This document shows, piece after piece, positions 9,551 through 20,766 of a stretch of 64,000 bases of DNA. The stretch is from NCBI GenBank assembly GCA_026545765.1, contig CM048841.1:70492217-70556216 (forward strand), in the 5' to 3' direction. This DNA is from Plantago major. Lineage: Eukaryota; Streptophyta; Magnoliopsida; Lamiales; Plantaginaceae. Numbering within the stretch: the first letter of the stretch is position 1; every line of letters begins with the position of its first letter. The position numbers and the translations under genes are program-made. Under the pieces are notes generated by a model that was not told the origin of the DNA, did no database searches, and saw nothing but the letters and a program-made list of their open reading frames with translations.

Positions 9551-12500
9551 TCACTCAGCCTGTGTTCCGGATGGGCCTCCGGTATAACCCTCCGGGGGTG
9601 CCTGCTCCCGCTCCTTAGCCAACCTCCTTTCCCTCCGAGCCTGCATCTCCTTCAGGAAGCCCGGACATCTCTCCATCAAGTTCAAGTTCCGGCTGAAACC
9701 TTGGATGGGCCCGGGCAACGTCAGCCAGTCTTCATTATGCTCCGGATGGTCCTCCAGAGGAACGAACACACTGGACATTAGCAACCGAGGCATGAACGAT
9801 GGAAGATACGGACCACCGTGTTTAAACCTTTTGTCCTCCGTTTCTTCAGTGACAAGCTCCACAAACTCGCATTGAAGGAAGTCGTCGTCCAAGACACCCT
9901 CTGGAGCGAAGTCCGAGCCATGTACCTCTTTAAAGGCTGAAATACCCTCAGCTTCCAAGTCACAGTCACTCGGAAGCCAACCCTTTTTCCGGAACTGGCC
10001 CACAGCAGCATCGAACCCATCTTGCCGTGCTTCATCATACTTGGACTCGAGCAAGAATTTGTAAGAGTCCGAGTCCAAGAAGTCTCGGACGGACTGGACC
10101 CGGACCTTTTGTAGCTCCCTCAGCATCATGTCCTTGAAACTTCGGGAGACGCCAACAAACTCATTCACGCCGTCCTGATGGGCTTTCAAGTCCTTCTCCA
10201 GCGCTAGGATGGCACTCTTCATTTTAGCCGTCTCGGATTCGGCCTCCTTCTTGGATGCTAAGGCCTTTTTCAGCCGTTCGGACACGCTCTGCAACTTAGA
10301 TGCCTCAGTCGCCCGGGCAGCCTCAGCCTTGACCAGATCCGCCTCGAGGGTGGCCCTCCGACCCGCCACCAAGGAACACGCCTCAACGGCGGCAGCAAGC
10401 TAAGAACGAAACGGATGTTAAATAGATTAGACTTAGTACCGAGCCATACAAAGCTGAAAGAACAAGGTCAAATTTTTTTATTTTTTTATTTTTATGAGCT
10501 AACCTTACGCTGAGCAGCGGTCAACTCTGCAATCCGCTCCAGCTCCGAAGCGGCAGCGAATCGGGCAACCTCAGCATCCAAGTCCAGCTCTGGAGCATCG
10601 CTCATTTTCCCCTTGCCCTTCTTGGCCGGCGGGATCGGACCTTCGGACGAACGTTTTTGCCCGACTCCAGCGCTCGAACCACTGACAGGAGGTTCCCGGG
10701 AGGCAGATCTCGGAGGCTTCTTCGACCCCTTCAAAGCGACTACCTTAACCTTGTCCGGGGTAGGTGTTGTCTGGGCTTCCTAGCCCGCAGCAACCCTCCG
10801 CGTCTCCTCCGCCCGAAAGGAAGCAGCATTCCGAGGCTCACTCATTGGAAGCACCGTGGAAGTCTTGATTATCTGGGTCCGAGTACCCTCTTCCATTTCC
10901 TTCCTCTGAACTGCGTTCTGCTTCCGTTTCAACTCACGCAGGGTTGACATGGTGTAGTCAAACCAAAAATCTGCACAATCCGAGTGGCAACAAGATGAGT
11001 TAGTCGAAATTTACAAATTCTCACTTAAAAACAAAGCAAGAAAAGCAACCGACTCGGATGACCAACCCCGTGCCAAAAGTAAGAACTCTTACCTAAATCC
11101 TCCCTGTTATCGCAAAAACTTGGCTCTGAAAAGCCGGCCAGGTACGGAAGAGGTTGGCATATTAACCCTCGGAAGAAGTACTTCTCCGGATCCTGGTTCC
11201 GATGAAGAGCTTGCATCCATAAGGGGATGTTCCGAGCCGGAGGTTCCGGCAGCCTGCCTCGGAAGAATTTTCTCTCAAATTGCCACTTTGGCCTCTCCGC
11301 CTCGGATTGGCCTTCCTTCAGGGCCGGTCGGACGAAGAAGTATCTCTTCCACCATTGGATCCCCAACGAAGAGAGGGGATCGACAAAAAATGTGTATGCT
11401 TGACGACATACGAACGAATAGAAGCAAGTGTTCCTATTACTTACACTAATATTGAGCAACTTTTGGAAATTATCAAATGTGATTGGGATGCCCTTGTATT
11501 TACACATTACCCCGAAGCACATCAGGTTTCCGAGCGAGTTGGGAATTATTTGATGCGGACTCAATCCCATGTTGTTCAAAATCTCCATGAACTCGGACGA
11601 CACGGGCAGCCGCCACCCGCAATGCAGACTTATTTCATGGACGCACATGTATCCCGGAGGCAGATTGTAGAAAGCATGTGACTCGTCCAGAACGAGAATT
11701 TCCACGCACTCCGGAATCTCGTACCTCCTCCGAAGTTCCTCCACTTCCTCAGCCAGTATAATCGAAGGACAGGTGGGCAAAGTACCATCCTCATTCAATT
11801 CACCCTCCGAATCGGGGTGAGTAACTTCGTCCCTTGACCGAGGAAACTTCACTCGAAACACGTCTTCACCCCTCTTAAGCCCCTCGGGCAATTCCTCTTC
11901 GGTCATCTGGTGGCTCGGGCCCGCTTGACCAGCAGATGCCCTCCGGAAAACATGGGCGGACAGCAACTCTTCTTCTTCCTCTTCTTCGGCACCAACTTCT
12001 TCGGCCCGGGCCTCTTCCTCCGCTCCTTCCTCCTCGGACGAAGAAACCAACTCTACTACCGTCCGAAGGGGAACAACTACTTGGACCCGATCCTCAACAC
12101 CTTCTTCGAACATACCCAACTCGGGAGGCGCCTCGGAGGTATCATGCACCTCCTCAATGTTAGGCTCCTGTGGATCCGGAACGAACGGAATTCGGTTAGG
12201 GTTACTCCTAAAATTAAAACCTAGGTTGCGAATGAGGGATCAAATCTCTAACGGAAGTTCGGGCTCTCTCCCGGCACGACCCGGACGGCGAGCTCCTATA
12301 ATTCGCGAGCTTGTCTCTTGAGCCGCGCCAACACCCTGCACATTAGAGACTCGCAGGTAATCCCGATGCTTTGGAGACCCTGAACTCGGAACAACTAACC
12401 GAAGCAAAGAGCTTACCTCTGGTTCTTCTCGGCTCGGCCGAGGAGATTGCTCCAGCTCTGCTGACTCGTCGTCACCAACAATGTCAATCTCCTCGGAGCT

Positions 12501-12572
12501 GTCGGATAAAGATGATGCGTCGGAGACATATCCCTCAGCCTCGGATCGGTTCTGACTATCACTCTCGGACAT
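9551..12572 (-). pseudogene. Tat-1 antisense gene, Transposase_28-like protein, 3 coding exons, two nonsense codons
   Basis: Encoded opposite to gag-pol, as in other plant Tat elements. Exons on the reverse strand: 12572-11093, 10970-10504, 10399-9551. The junctions are GT/AG, the phases add up, and equivalent sites exist in Tat-2 and Tat-3. The whole frame would be 931 codons. The N-terminus is acidic and Ser/Glu-rich (MSESDSQNRSEAEGYVSD). The central part (about 11900-11100) carries conserved blocks such as GLSPHQIIPNSLGNLMCFGV and FFVDPLSSLGI, resembling the Pfam 'putative gypsy type transposon' family (Transposase_28, name from memory). The last exon is Ala/Glu/Lys-rich and probably coiled coil. 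TGA at 12240-12242 (CGA in Tat-3) and TAG at 10780-10782 interrupt it; no frameshift is seen. Its role in the element is unknown. Confidence 0.8.
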
Positions 12573-13010
12573 CCTAGGGAAAGGAGAAAGCAATGTCGTA
12601 AGCCTTAAGATGGCAGTCCGAGAGGCCGTTTATGTATATTAAAAAAAAATCGGGGACAAGGAAGCGAATCGGCTGGACGAAGTTAGTTCCGAGTCAGTAA
12701 GATGGTTACTTTATGTTAGTCAACACAGCCAAAACATTGGTTATTACTAACCTACACATCATGGGCGTGCATTCGAGCAGCTTAATAGAAAAAACGACTA
12801 ACAAAGGAAATGGAATCACGCAACAAAAGAAGCAAACTTACTTGTATTCGGATAATTGGATGGACGGTAGCTGACTTCGCACAAAAACACGCACTACGGA
12901 CCTTTCTTGACTCACTCCGGACCGGGTGTAAATACTTCGGATATGCTCAGGAACAAAAATCTTCTCTCTAAAAGTGAAGAATGAAAGCGACTCAGGCCCC
13001 TATTTATAGA
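12573..13010 (-). promoter_or_regulatory. TATA box, leader exon and leader intron of the Tat-1 antisense gene
   Basis: On the reverse strand TCTATAAATA lies at 13010-13001. A leader of about 130 nt should follow, then a donor CAA|GTAAGT with GT at 12841-12840. The acceptor, ending in TAG after a pyrimidine-rich tract, is at 12574, two bases before the ATG at 12572. The same TATA, donor and acceptor are found in Tat-2 and Tat-3. Confidence 0.6.
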
Positions 13011-13803
13011 GGGTCATACTTGGAACTCCAACCGTCGTGATTTTTCGGGATTAAATCTCAATCGTAGATCAAAAATCATCCAACGGTGTAGTACAATAAT
13101 ACCAAGTGAAATGACACATCAGTACAAAAAACTTACCATGGGATAATACAAGTGAATACAACAAACTTCCCCACTTTAGGGCAAGACACAACACTTGGAC
13201 TTCAGACGACCACCCATCGGACGCTCCAGCACTTTCCGGGCCAAGATCACTCGCCAACACTCGGACCTTCGTCCGCTCGGATGTTTTCCCATGGACCATG
13301 GTCAGCTTGGACGTTATCTTACGGACCTTCGTCTAGTTGGATGTTCTCCTACAGACCTTGGTCAGCTTAGATGTTATTTTACGGACCTTCGTCCGCTCGG
13401 ATGTTTTCCCACGAACCTTCGTTCGCTTGGACGTTCTCATTCGGACCTTCTCTTTGCACAAGAGCTTGGTACGGATAGAACATTCACCTACGGATTGACC
13501 CGTACATCAACAAAGGTACAATACCGACGTTCGGAGTCTATGCTTGGTCTCGCTTACAAATACCCTTTTCTTTCTCAATTTTGTTGCACTCCGGGCCCTT
13601 CCCTTCGGACAGCAACAAAAGTATGAAAGAAAAGGGGGGGGGGGGAGAGATACTAAGTTAAGGACCACACGAAGCACGGATTACACCTTTTTTTCCTGTC
13701 TACGAGAGGAGGATTGGACCAAAAAACGATCCATCCTCAACAGTCTCAACCAATAGTTCCACAACTATCTTCTACTAAGATACTTGGAAACTAGGGGGAC
13801 ATA
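13011..13803. other. Upstream region of the Tat-1 antisense gene and polypurine tracts
   Basis: Contains the 30-bp tandem array (13261-13440) and a long purine run (G-rich, about 13626-13650). Next to the 3' LTR is the polypurine tract ending CTAGGGGGACATA (13791-13803), which should prime plus-strand DNA. No protein-coding potential is recognised. Confidence 0.6.
13261..13440 (+). repeat. 30-bp minisatellite upstream of the Tat-1 antisense gene
   Basis: Six consecutive 30-bp units starting at 13261, 13291, 13321, 13351, 13381 and 13411, with core GGACCTTCGTC and CGGATGTT; a partial unit follows. Tat-2 and Tat-3 have about one unit at this place, so the array expanded in Tat-1 or its recent parent. 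Confidence 0.85.
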
Positions 13804-14741
13804 TGTTGATACGAAAATATGTCCAATCCGTCATGAGAGCCCTTAGAACAAATCCTAAGGCGTCCTAAGTCATCTAATGGATCCGAGACACATTGGTCTG
13901 AGCCAACGGTCCGATCCGGGCAGACCCACCATGGTCCGACCCACCCTAGAAGAGAAGAACAAAGTATCTAAAGTTTACTAGGTCCGACCCAGGGATCTCA
14001 AGTCCGACCCACCTGGGTCCGAGCCTCTCTAGGAAAGGAGGCATAGTACTTGAACAGTACTGGGTCCGACCCAGGGCCTCAGATACGGACGATCACTCGG
14101 ATCCAACATGACAATATCACAGGCAACCAAGTAGACAGGCACCAGAGAGTAGGGTGTCCGAACCATAAGGTCCGAATCGGAAGAGTTGGGCAGGCTTAGA
14201 GGACTTCCTCATCTGACAACCCAATGCGGTCCAGACCAGGCGTCCGAACCAACCTCTCCGGACCTCGGGCCTCGGCAGACTATGTCATACCCTCCAAAAC
14301 TCTCCTAATAATGACTAAACCACCCCTAAAAGCCCAAAATGGCATGGGTTAGGTGTCATTATTGGGCCATGGGCCTAGATGTGCCTTGGTGGCTCAACCA
14401 GAGCCCTACACTTGGCGCGATCTTAAAGAAGCCTTCCACTTTGAGGAAACCTTATATATAGGGGCACATATCCCCATGCAAAGGGAGGCAATATTACGAA
14501 CTTCATCTCGAACAGTATATAGAGTAGATCTCCAGTCTCTCTTGAGTGAAGTCTTATACCGGTTTGACACTTGGCAAACCGGGTCCTAACCCCCCCTCCA
14601 AGCCTCTTGCACAGGTTCTCACCAAGTGCACAGTGGAAGATTCTTACCCGTTGGTTCTTACGTAGTAAGGAAGATATCGTCTGGAGCATAACCTAGGCAA
14701 TTGAAATAATACTAAGTGTTTGGGGAACTATACCCTCAACA
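13804..14741 (+). repeat. 3' LTR of Tat-1
   Basis: Begins TGTTGATACG and ends CCCTCAACA, followed by the target duplication AAGAT (14742-14746). It differs from the 5' LTR at about 28 positions by eye plus a 2-bp indel. Confidence 0.95.
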
Positions 14742-14746
14742 AAGAT

Positions 14747-15263
14747 GGTGAATACATGCACGACTACTTGAGAAGCCATATGCAAAGCAGTCAAAATTCT
14801 TACATTGGTTCGAACTGAACAAAGTCGATCCTGAAGCTCGAGCTTTTGTATCATGAATGGCCACACCATTATTGTTGGAATGAAAGATAGAAGATATGGT
14901 CTCGTAGAAAGACGAAAACAAAAAGTGTTTGGCGTATACATAATGTCAGCGTTATTAATGAGAACCAGTACTACATGTCGTGTTGAATCGTGTAAGAGGT
15001 GCGACTTGCTATGAGGATATCAGAACGGTCAATGATGTTATGTATGATTCATACAAGTCCGCATGTAGTTCTTGAGGTCTCTTATTTGATGATATGGAGT
15101 ACGATAGTGGAATAATTGACGCAAGTTATTACGCTTCTTCCCCTCATCTATTAACAATGCTTCTATCTCACATCATGTCAATTCCAAAGATGTTTGGTTG
15201 AAGAGATGATAATTCTTATCAGATGACCTATTGAATACCCAATACATGAGAAAAATAATCCAG
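14747..15263 (+). pseudogene. Helitron Rep/helicase fragment 2
   Basis: Continues fragment 1 once Tat-1 is removed. With frame changes it reads WFELNKVDPEARAF near 14797-14840, NQYYMSC near 14960, then RVRGATCYEDIRTVNDVM and a GLLFDDMEYD block to about 15105. These match the 'FFELN-DP-AR', 'YYLR-LL' and 'VRGATSFEDLRTV...LGLLDDD-EW' blocks of Helitron Rep/Hel. A final LSDDLL segment ends at CAG|GTACTA (GT at 15264), a plausible intron donor. Several stops and frameshifts are present. Confidence 0.75.
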
Positions 15264-15632
15264 GTACTAACAACTATGTTTCAATATTATTATTAGACAT
15301 ACTGAAACATATATGTTTTATTACATTCATATATATTTTGTATTACAATATAGAGATTATTACTTTTTCATACCCTAGTATGAAGGGCGTTCTCAAAATT
15401 AATCCCCATAGACCGGAAATCACGAATTAGAAACAACTAATGATAAACAATTACATTTAGGTCCATTTTCAGGTTGACCAAACACATTTTCAAAAATTCA
15501 ATTTGAAAACCAAACATGCATTAAATTTTATGCTACACCGGAGCTTCTGCTCCGCCTCCGCTGAAGCTCCGCCAAAAAGCGTTCAATGTTTTATAAATAA
15601 TAATTTAAATGATATAAAGTTTAATTTTTGTT
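15264..15632 (+). other. Probable Helitron intron, left part, with a short inverted/direct repeat
   Basis: AT-rich and noncoding. The AAACCAAACATGC at 15511-15523 has an exact inverted partner near 30578-30590 beyond Tat-2. A block of about 50 bp around 15585-15635 recurs as a diverged direct repeat near 30518-30570. This suggests a MITE-like insertion that Tat-2 later entered, just before CTTTT (15633-15637). Confidence 0.4.
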
Positions 15633-15637
15633 CTTTT

Positions 15638-16536
15638 TGTTAATACGAAAATATGTCAAATCCGTCAAAGGCGCCTTTGGAACGAATCCTAAGGCATCCC
15701 AAGTTGTCTGAGGATCCGAGACACTATAATCTGACCCTAAGGTCCGACCCTAGGCCCCTCCGGACCGACCCATTCAGGTCCGACCGATCCTAGAGGAGAA
15801 GGACAGAGAGGGCTTGAACCGTAATAAGTCCGACCCCTCCAGTGGTCCGTAACCATGGGGTCTGACCCGGACGACCATCCGGATCCAACACGACAATCTC
15901 ACAAGCAACCAAGTAAACTGGCACTAGAGAGTAAGGAGGTTCGAGCCACAAGGTCCGAATCAGAGGAGTCAGACAAACTTATGGAAGTTCCCCATAGACA
16001 ACCCAACACGGTCCGGACCAAACATCCGGACCAACCTCTTCGTACCTTGACCCGCAGTAGACTGTATCAAAGCCTCTAATACTCTCACATTAATGACTAA
16101 ACTACCCCTAAAACCCCAAAGTGGAATGGGGCAAGTGTCATTAGTGGGCCATGGGCCTATTGAAGCCTTGGTGGCTCAATCCAGGCCTTACACTTGACAT
16201 GATCTGGTGGAACCCTCCCAATTGGGGAGAAATCTATATATAGGGCACACACTCCCGTGATAGTGGTAAGCAATAATCACTTCTGAACCGTGACTATCAT
16301 ACAGAGTATATCTTCAGTCTATCTTGAGTAAAGTCTCAAACCGGTTTGACACTTAGCAAACCGGGTCCTAACCTCCCCTTCCAAGTCACTTGTGCAGGTT
16401 CTTACCAAGCTTCGGATCTCAGGCTCTAGCGCGTTGGCTCTTACTCAGTATGGAGCTTCTGACTTAAGGATACCTTGGGCCATTACCAGTGGGATAGAAT
16501 AATCTCTAAGTGGTTGGGGAACTTTTACCCTCAAAA
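15638..16536 (+). repeat. 5' LTR of Tat-2
   Basis: 899 bp, with a TATA box at 16235-16242 and repeated GGTCCGACCC-like motifs in the first third. It ends just before TTTTGGCGCC. The 3' copy is at 29311-30183. Confidence 0.95.
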
Positions 16537-16556
16537 TTTTGGCGCCGTCTGTGGGA
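16537..16556 (+). other. Primer-binding site of Tat-2
   Basis: TTTTGGCGCCGTCTGTGGGA directly after the LTR; the TGGCGCCGT part looks complementary to the tRNA-Asp 3' end. This is the unmutated form of the family. Confidence 0.65.
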
Positions 16557-16587
16557 ATCTTTACGAAAAGTCCCGTTCTCTTCGGTA

Positions 16588-18570
16588 ATGGCAAGAACAA
16601 GAAGGTCCGTAAGAACCAACGCCACTACAATTGGCACACCTGCTCCAAGGCAAAGCGGTAGACCTCCCACTAGGAGAGGAAGAGTGGCGAGAACCCCTCC
16701 AAGAAACACGATGGACTGTCTAAGTGACAGCCACACCGCCAGTCTCTCTTCAGATGAGGAAAGAGCCGCTGATCTGCCAATAAGGATCCAGGTACTCGGG
16801 GTCGAAGGACAGGTTCCTCTGTCAATAACACATGGTCCTCCTCCAGGAAGAAACTTTACTCTTCCAAATGTGCAAATCATTCGTCCAAGCGATTCGGGAT
16901 GAATGAGAATCCGTTTGGCCTCTTACTCACCACTATTCAAGGATGCTTTGGATCGAACAACCTTCAGCCTCCGGCAAGAGCAAAGGGACCAATCAAAGGA
17001 AGAGGCAAGGTTTTAAATGACTCCATATACCAAAGTCAGTCCATTAAATTCCGAGACAAGCTGAACCCGCACAATCAAGGAATGAGCATCGTCCAATTCA
17101 ACAAAGGCTAGGGGAACCAGCTCAACCAGAGGATCTAAGGAATCTTCTCAACAGAAGGGCCGCTGTTTCTCACGAACAGCAGGGGAGAAGTCCGGTAATG
17201 CCACGGGTGGATGAAGTTGGAACTAGTCGACGTGGGGCTTAATAGCATGCGCCAAGAGACCACGTGGCGGAGAGCATCTCGATAGTCCCTATTGATGATC
17301 TTCCTTCAGATGTGGCCATCAACCCCAGGACTGGCAAGAAGATAACCGCCGAGCAGATTTATGTCCAACAAAAGGCCCTGGAAACTAAAATCGTCACCTT
17401 GAGCAAGATGGTGAAGGCACATGAGAAGGTGACTCTTAGAGCTCCCAATCCTTTATGTGATGAGATAAGGAGGGAAAGGAAACGCCCTGACTCCACTATC
17501 CCAACTCTTGAGCACTATTATGGAGATACTTGTCCTGTGGGGCATCTTACTAGATACGGAAGTAAGATGGAGACCAACGGCCTGAATGACAACATGAAAG
17601 CTCTCAACTTCTCCGCTACACTCTTCAGGGAAGCGATGGATTAGTGGACCTCTTTGCCCAATGGCTCCATCAAGACCTATGCGGATATCGCTTCCCTCTT
17701 CCTGAAAAGGTTTGAGAAAGCAAAGAAGAGAAAGAGATCAGTTGAGCACCTGGCAGGAGTAATCCAGAAAGAGCATGAGGACCTTAGGACCTTTCTTGAC
17801 CGTTTCAATGCCGAAGTACGCCAGGTAGAACCTCATAGCATCAAAGAACGGGTCCGACACCTATATGCTAACACTTACAACGATGATCTCAGAAGAAAGC
17901 TTTCCAACGAAGAAATCACAACTGAAAAGTACTTGGAAGATATCTGTGAAGGAGTCTTGTATGGAGAAGAATATTGAAGAAATGTCCTAATAAGAGCTGG
18001 AGCCAAAAAGGGAAATAGCAAGTAAGATAAGAACCTCCTCCCCGCCAGGGAAAGTTTGAACAAAAAAAAGGAACTTAGAGACAAGAGGGAGTTCCACAGG
18101 GAGAGAACACTGCCAAGAAGATACACCGAGTATACTCGCCTCAATAAACCAAGATCCGACATCTTGGCTTCTATTGTTGAGAAAAACTTGGATATACAAT
18201 GGCCATAACCTACAAGGAGCAACAAGAAGAACAAAGCTTCAAAGGAATATTGTAGGTTCCACAAGCAAAAAGGTCACTCAGCGGAAGACTGTGTCCAGTT
18301 GAAGACAGAAATGGAGGGGCTGATAAGGAGCGGAAAGTTGAAAGAACTTGTATATGAGGAGGAACCCTCCAGACACCAGAGAAATGAACAAAGAAGGGAG
18401 GAGCGTGGTTCGGAACCTATGACAAGATCCTTACCACCACCTCCAGCAGAAATCCCACCTCACCATGCCCAAAGATACCGAGGGTATCACGAAGATATGG
18501 AAATGGAGAACCTCCCCTATAGCGGGGTTATCAATGCCATTGCAGGAGGTCCAACTGGGGGAGATAGTCG
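16588..18570 (+). pseudogene. gag: Tat-2 gag, with filler insertion, nonsense codons and frameshifts
   Basis: Starts MARTRRSVRTNATTIG at 16588 as in the other copies. One base is lost near 16890. At about 16977-17050 a stretch of about 70 bp replaces the proline-rich linker seen in Tat-1 and Tat-3. The core reopens at 17264; TGG to TAG at 17642-17644 and CGA to TGA at 17975-17977 follow. Near 18010-18070 a one-base loss and a one-base gain in an A-run compensate. The zinc knuckle (CRFHKQKGHSAEDC, about 18250-18295) is intact. The last part is open to protease in the same frame. Confidence 0.85.
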
Positions 18571-20698
18571 AAATGCAAGGGAAAGGACCGCGCAACACTT
18601 GAGAAACAACGATAGAGCCTATGCTCCTTCAGCCCTGAAGGGCACGAACGCCATCACTTTCGATGATAGCGAAATCCCCCCACCGACGTCCGGTGGAGGA
18701 GATCTCAAGGACCCCGACGTTCCTTTGGTTATCACCACTTACAAGGTCAACAAAGTACTTGTCGACACAGGAAGCTCCTCCAACGTCATCTCCAAGAGGA
18801 CCGTGGAACAGATGCACCTGGGTAGTGTTCAATATGGGCGCGTACATACCTCCTTGGTAGGTTTCGGAGGATCTGTAGTGCGTCCCATTGGAAGTATACC
18901 ACTACAAGTCTCTATGGGCGCCTTTCCGACAAGGGTGACTGAGACAATCCTCTTTGTGGTGGTCGATAGCACATTTGACTATAACGTGATCTTGGGCAGT
19001 CCAGGACTTAACCAATTCAGGGCAGTCGCGTCTCCCTTACACAACAGGGTAAAGTTTCCAACCCCGAACGGTGTGGGTGAAGAAGTGGGCAATGTCAGAG
19101 AAGCTTGGGAATGCTACATCATGTCAACCAGAGCAGCTTCAGTACCCATTCTTTCGGTCACCAAAGGACCCAGGAGTCCTCCTGTGGCTCTTACTCCATT
19201 AAAGGAAGAAATTGGTGCTGGGTCGCTCAAGGAAAAGTTCCCTAAGACTGCCAGGATGGAACCTCATGAAGCCTTGAAAGAGGTCCAGTTGATTTAGGGG
19301 GATCCAGAGAAGGTAACCCGAATCGGAACAGAGATGAGCACGGAGGTAGAGATGAAGCTCATCACATGTCTCCGAGACAACCGCGATATCTTTGCTTGGA
19401 GTACTGATGACCTTAAGGGAATAGACCCAAGGATCGCAGTTCACCGCCTGAACATGGATCCAACGGTAAAACATATCCGACAAAAGAGGAAGGACTTTGG
19501 GCCTGTTGAGGATGCTATCATAACAGGAGAGGTGGACAAGTTGATGAAAGCAGGACACATCGAGGAAGTCAGGCACTCTGACTGGGTCTGTAATGTGTTC
19601 CTCGTTGAAAAGGCTCCAGGAAAGTGGAGAATGTGTAATGACTTCACTAGGCTCAACAAGTTTTGCCCAAAGGATCCTTATCCATTACCTCGCATAGACC
19701 AGCTAGTTGACTCCACCGCGGGATGTGCACTCCTAAGCTTCATGGACGCATATCAAGGCTTCTACCAAATCAGGATGGCCCAGGAAGACATCAAGAAGAC
19801 GGCCTTCTTTGCGGCAGGAGGGGTCTACTGCTTCAAGGTCATGCCATTTAGCCTCAAGAACGCAGGCGCTACATATCAACGACTAGTGAATAAGATGTTC
19901 AAAGAGGAGTTGGGCAAAACCATGGAGGTCTATGTGGATGACATGCTAGTAAAGAGCAAGACTGAAGAGGAGCACATCGAGCATCTCAATAAGTGCGTTT
20001 CCATCCTTAGAAAAAATGGAATGAAGTTGAACCCTGAAAAGTGTACGTTTGGAGTAAAGGGAGGAAAGTTCCTTGGTTACATGGTCACGGAGAGAGGTAT
20101 CAGCGCTAACCCGGAGAAAATAAAGGCAATCTTGGACTTACCACAGCCAAAGACAATCAATGAAGTGCAGAAGCTTTTGGGAAGGGTGATGGCATTGTGC
20201 CGTTTAATCTCCAAATCCGCAGAGAAAAACTTACCTTTCTTCAAAATTCTAAGGAAAGGAGACAAGTTCGAGTGGACAAAGGAGTGCGAAGAGGCCTTGG
20301 ATAACTTAAAAAGTTACCTCCTCTCACCACCCCTCTTGTCTAAACCAGTAGAGGGCGAACCTCTCTACCTTTACCTAGCTACTACTGATGAAGCTATGAG
20401 TTCTGTATTGGTGCGGATACAAGGAAATGACCACTTGCCGATCTACTACTTGAGCAAGGCCCTCGTGGGTTCTGAGGCCAGATTCATCAAGATCGAGAAG
20501 CTCGCCTTCACGCTAGTTTACACTGCACGCCGACTAAAGCCTTACTTCAAATCTCACCGGATTGTGGTTCTCACCAATGAACCACTCAAACATGTCCTAG
20601 GCAAGCCGGACCAGTCGGGACGCTTGTCCAAGTGGGCGATCGAGCTAAGTGAATATGATATCGGGTATCAAGCTCCATCTGCCAAGAAGGCCCAATAA
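18571..20698 (+). pseudogene. pol: Tat-2 protease, reverse transcriptase and first RNase H
   Basis: One frame with a single interruption, TAG at 19295-19297 (GAG in the others). Protease DTGSSSNV is at about 18762-18785. RT is open from 19334 with YVDD at 19931-19942, then thumb and RNase H (TTDEAMSSVLVR, LVYTARRLKPYF). It ends at TAA 20696-20698, where two extra bases shift the frame ahead of the second RNase H. This is the most complete RT in the window. Confidence 0.9.
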
Positions 20699-20766
20699 TT
20701 CTTGCTGACTTCCTGGTAGATTATCTGGAGGAAACAGAAGAAGGAACCGAAAGTCCACAGGAAGAC

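Larger units (their letters stand above)
146..14741 (+). mobile_element. Tat-1: near-complete Tat-lineage Ty3/gypsy LTR retrotransposon
   Basis: A 14.6-kb element bounded by LTRs of 936 and 938 bp that begin TGTTGA and end TCAACA. It is flanked by a perfect 5-bp target duplication AAGAT (141-145 and 14742-14746). Order: 5' LTR, primer site, gag, protease, RT, RNase H, archaeal-type RNase H, integrase, about 2.3 kb noncoding, a reverse-strand gene, upstream repeats, polypurine tract, 3' LTR. The two LTRs differ at about 28 positions by eye (about 3%), mostly transitions, so insertion is fairly recent. The pol frame is broken, so it cannot move on its own. It sits inside the Helitron Rep coding sequence. 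Confidence 0.95.

Noticed and set aside
13261-13440. CRISPR-like array
   Set aside because: The 30-bp units are directly adjacent with no spacers; this is a minisatellite in a plant retrotransposon.
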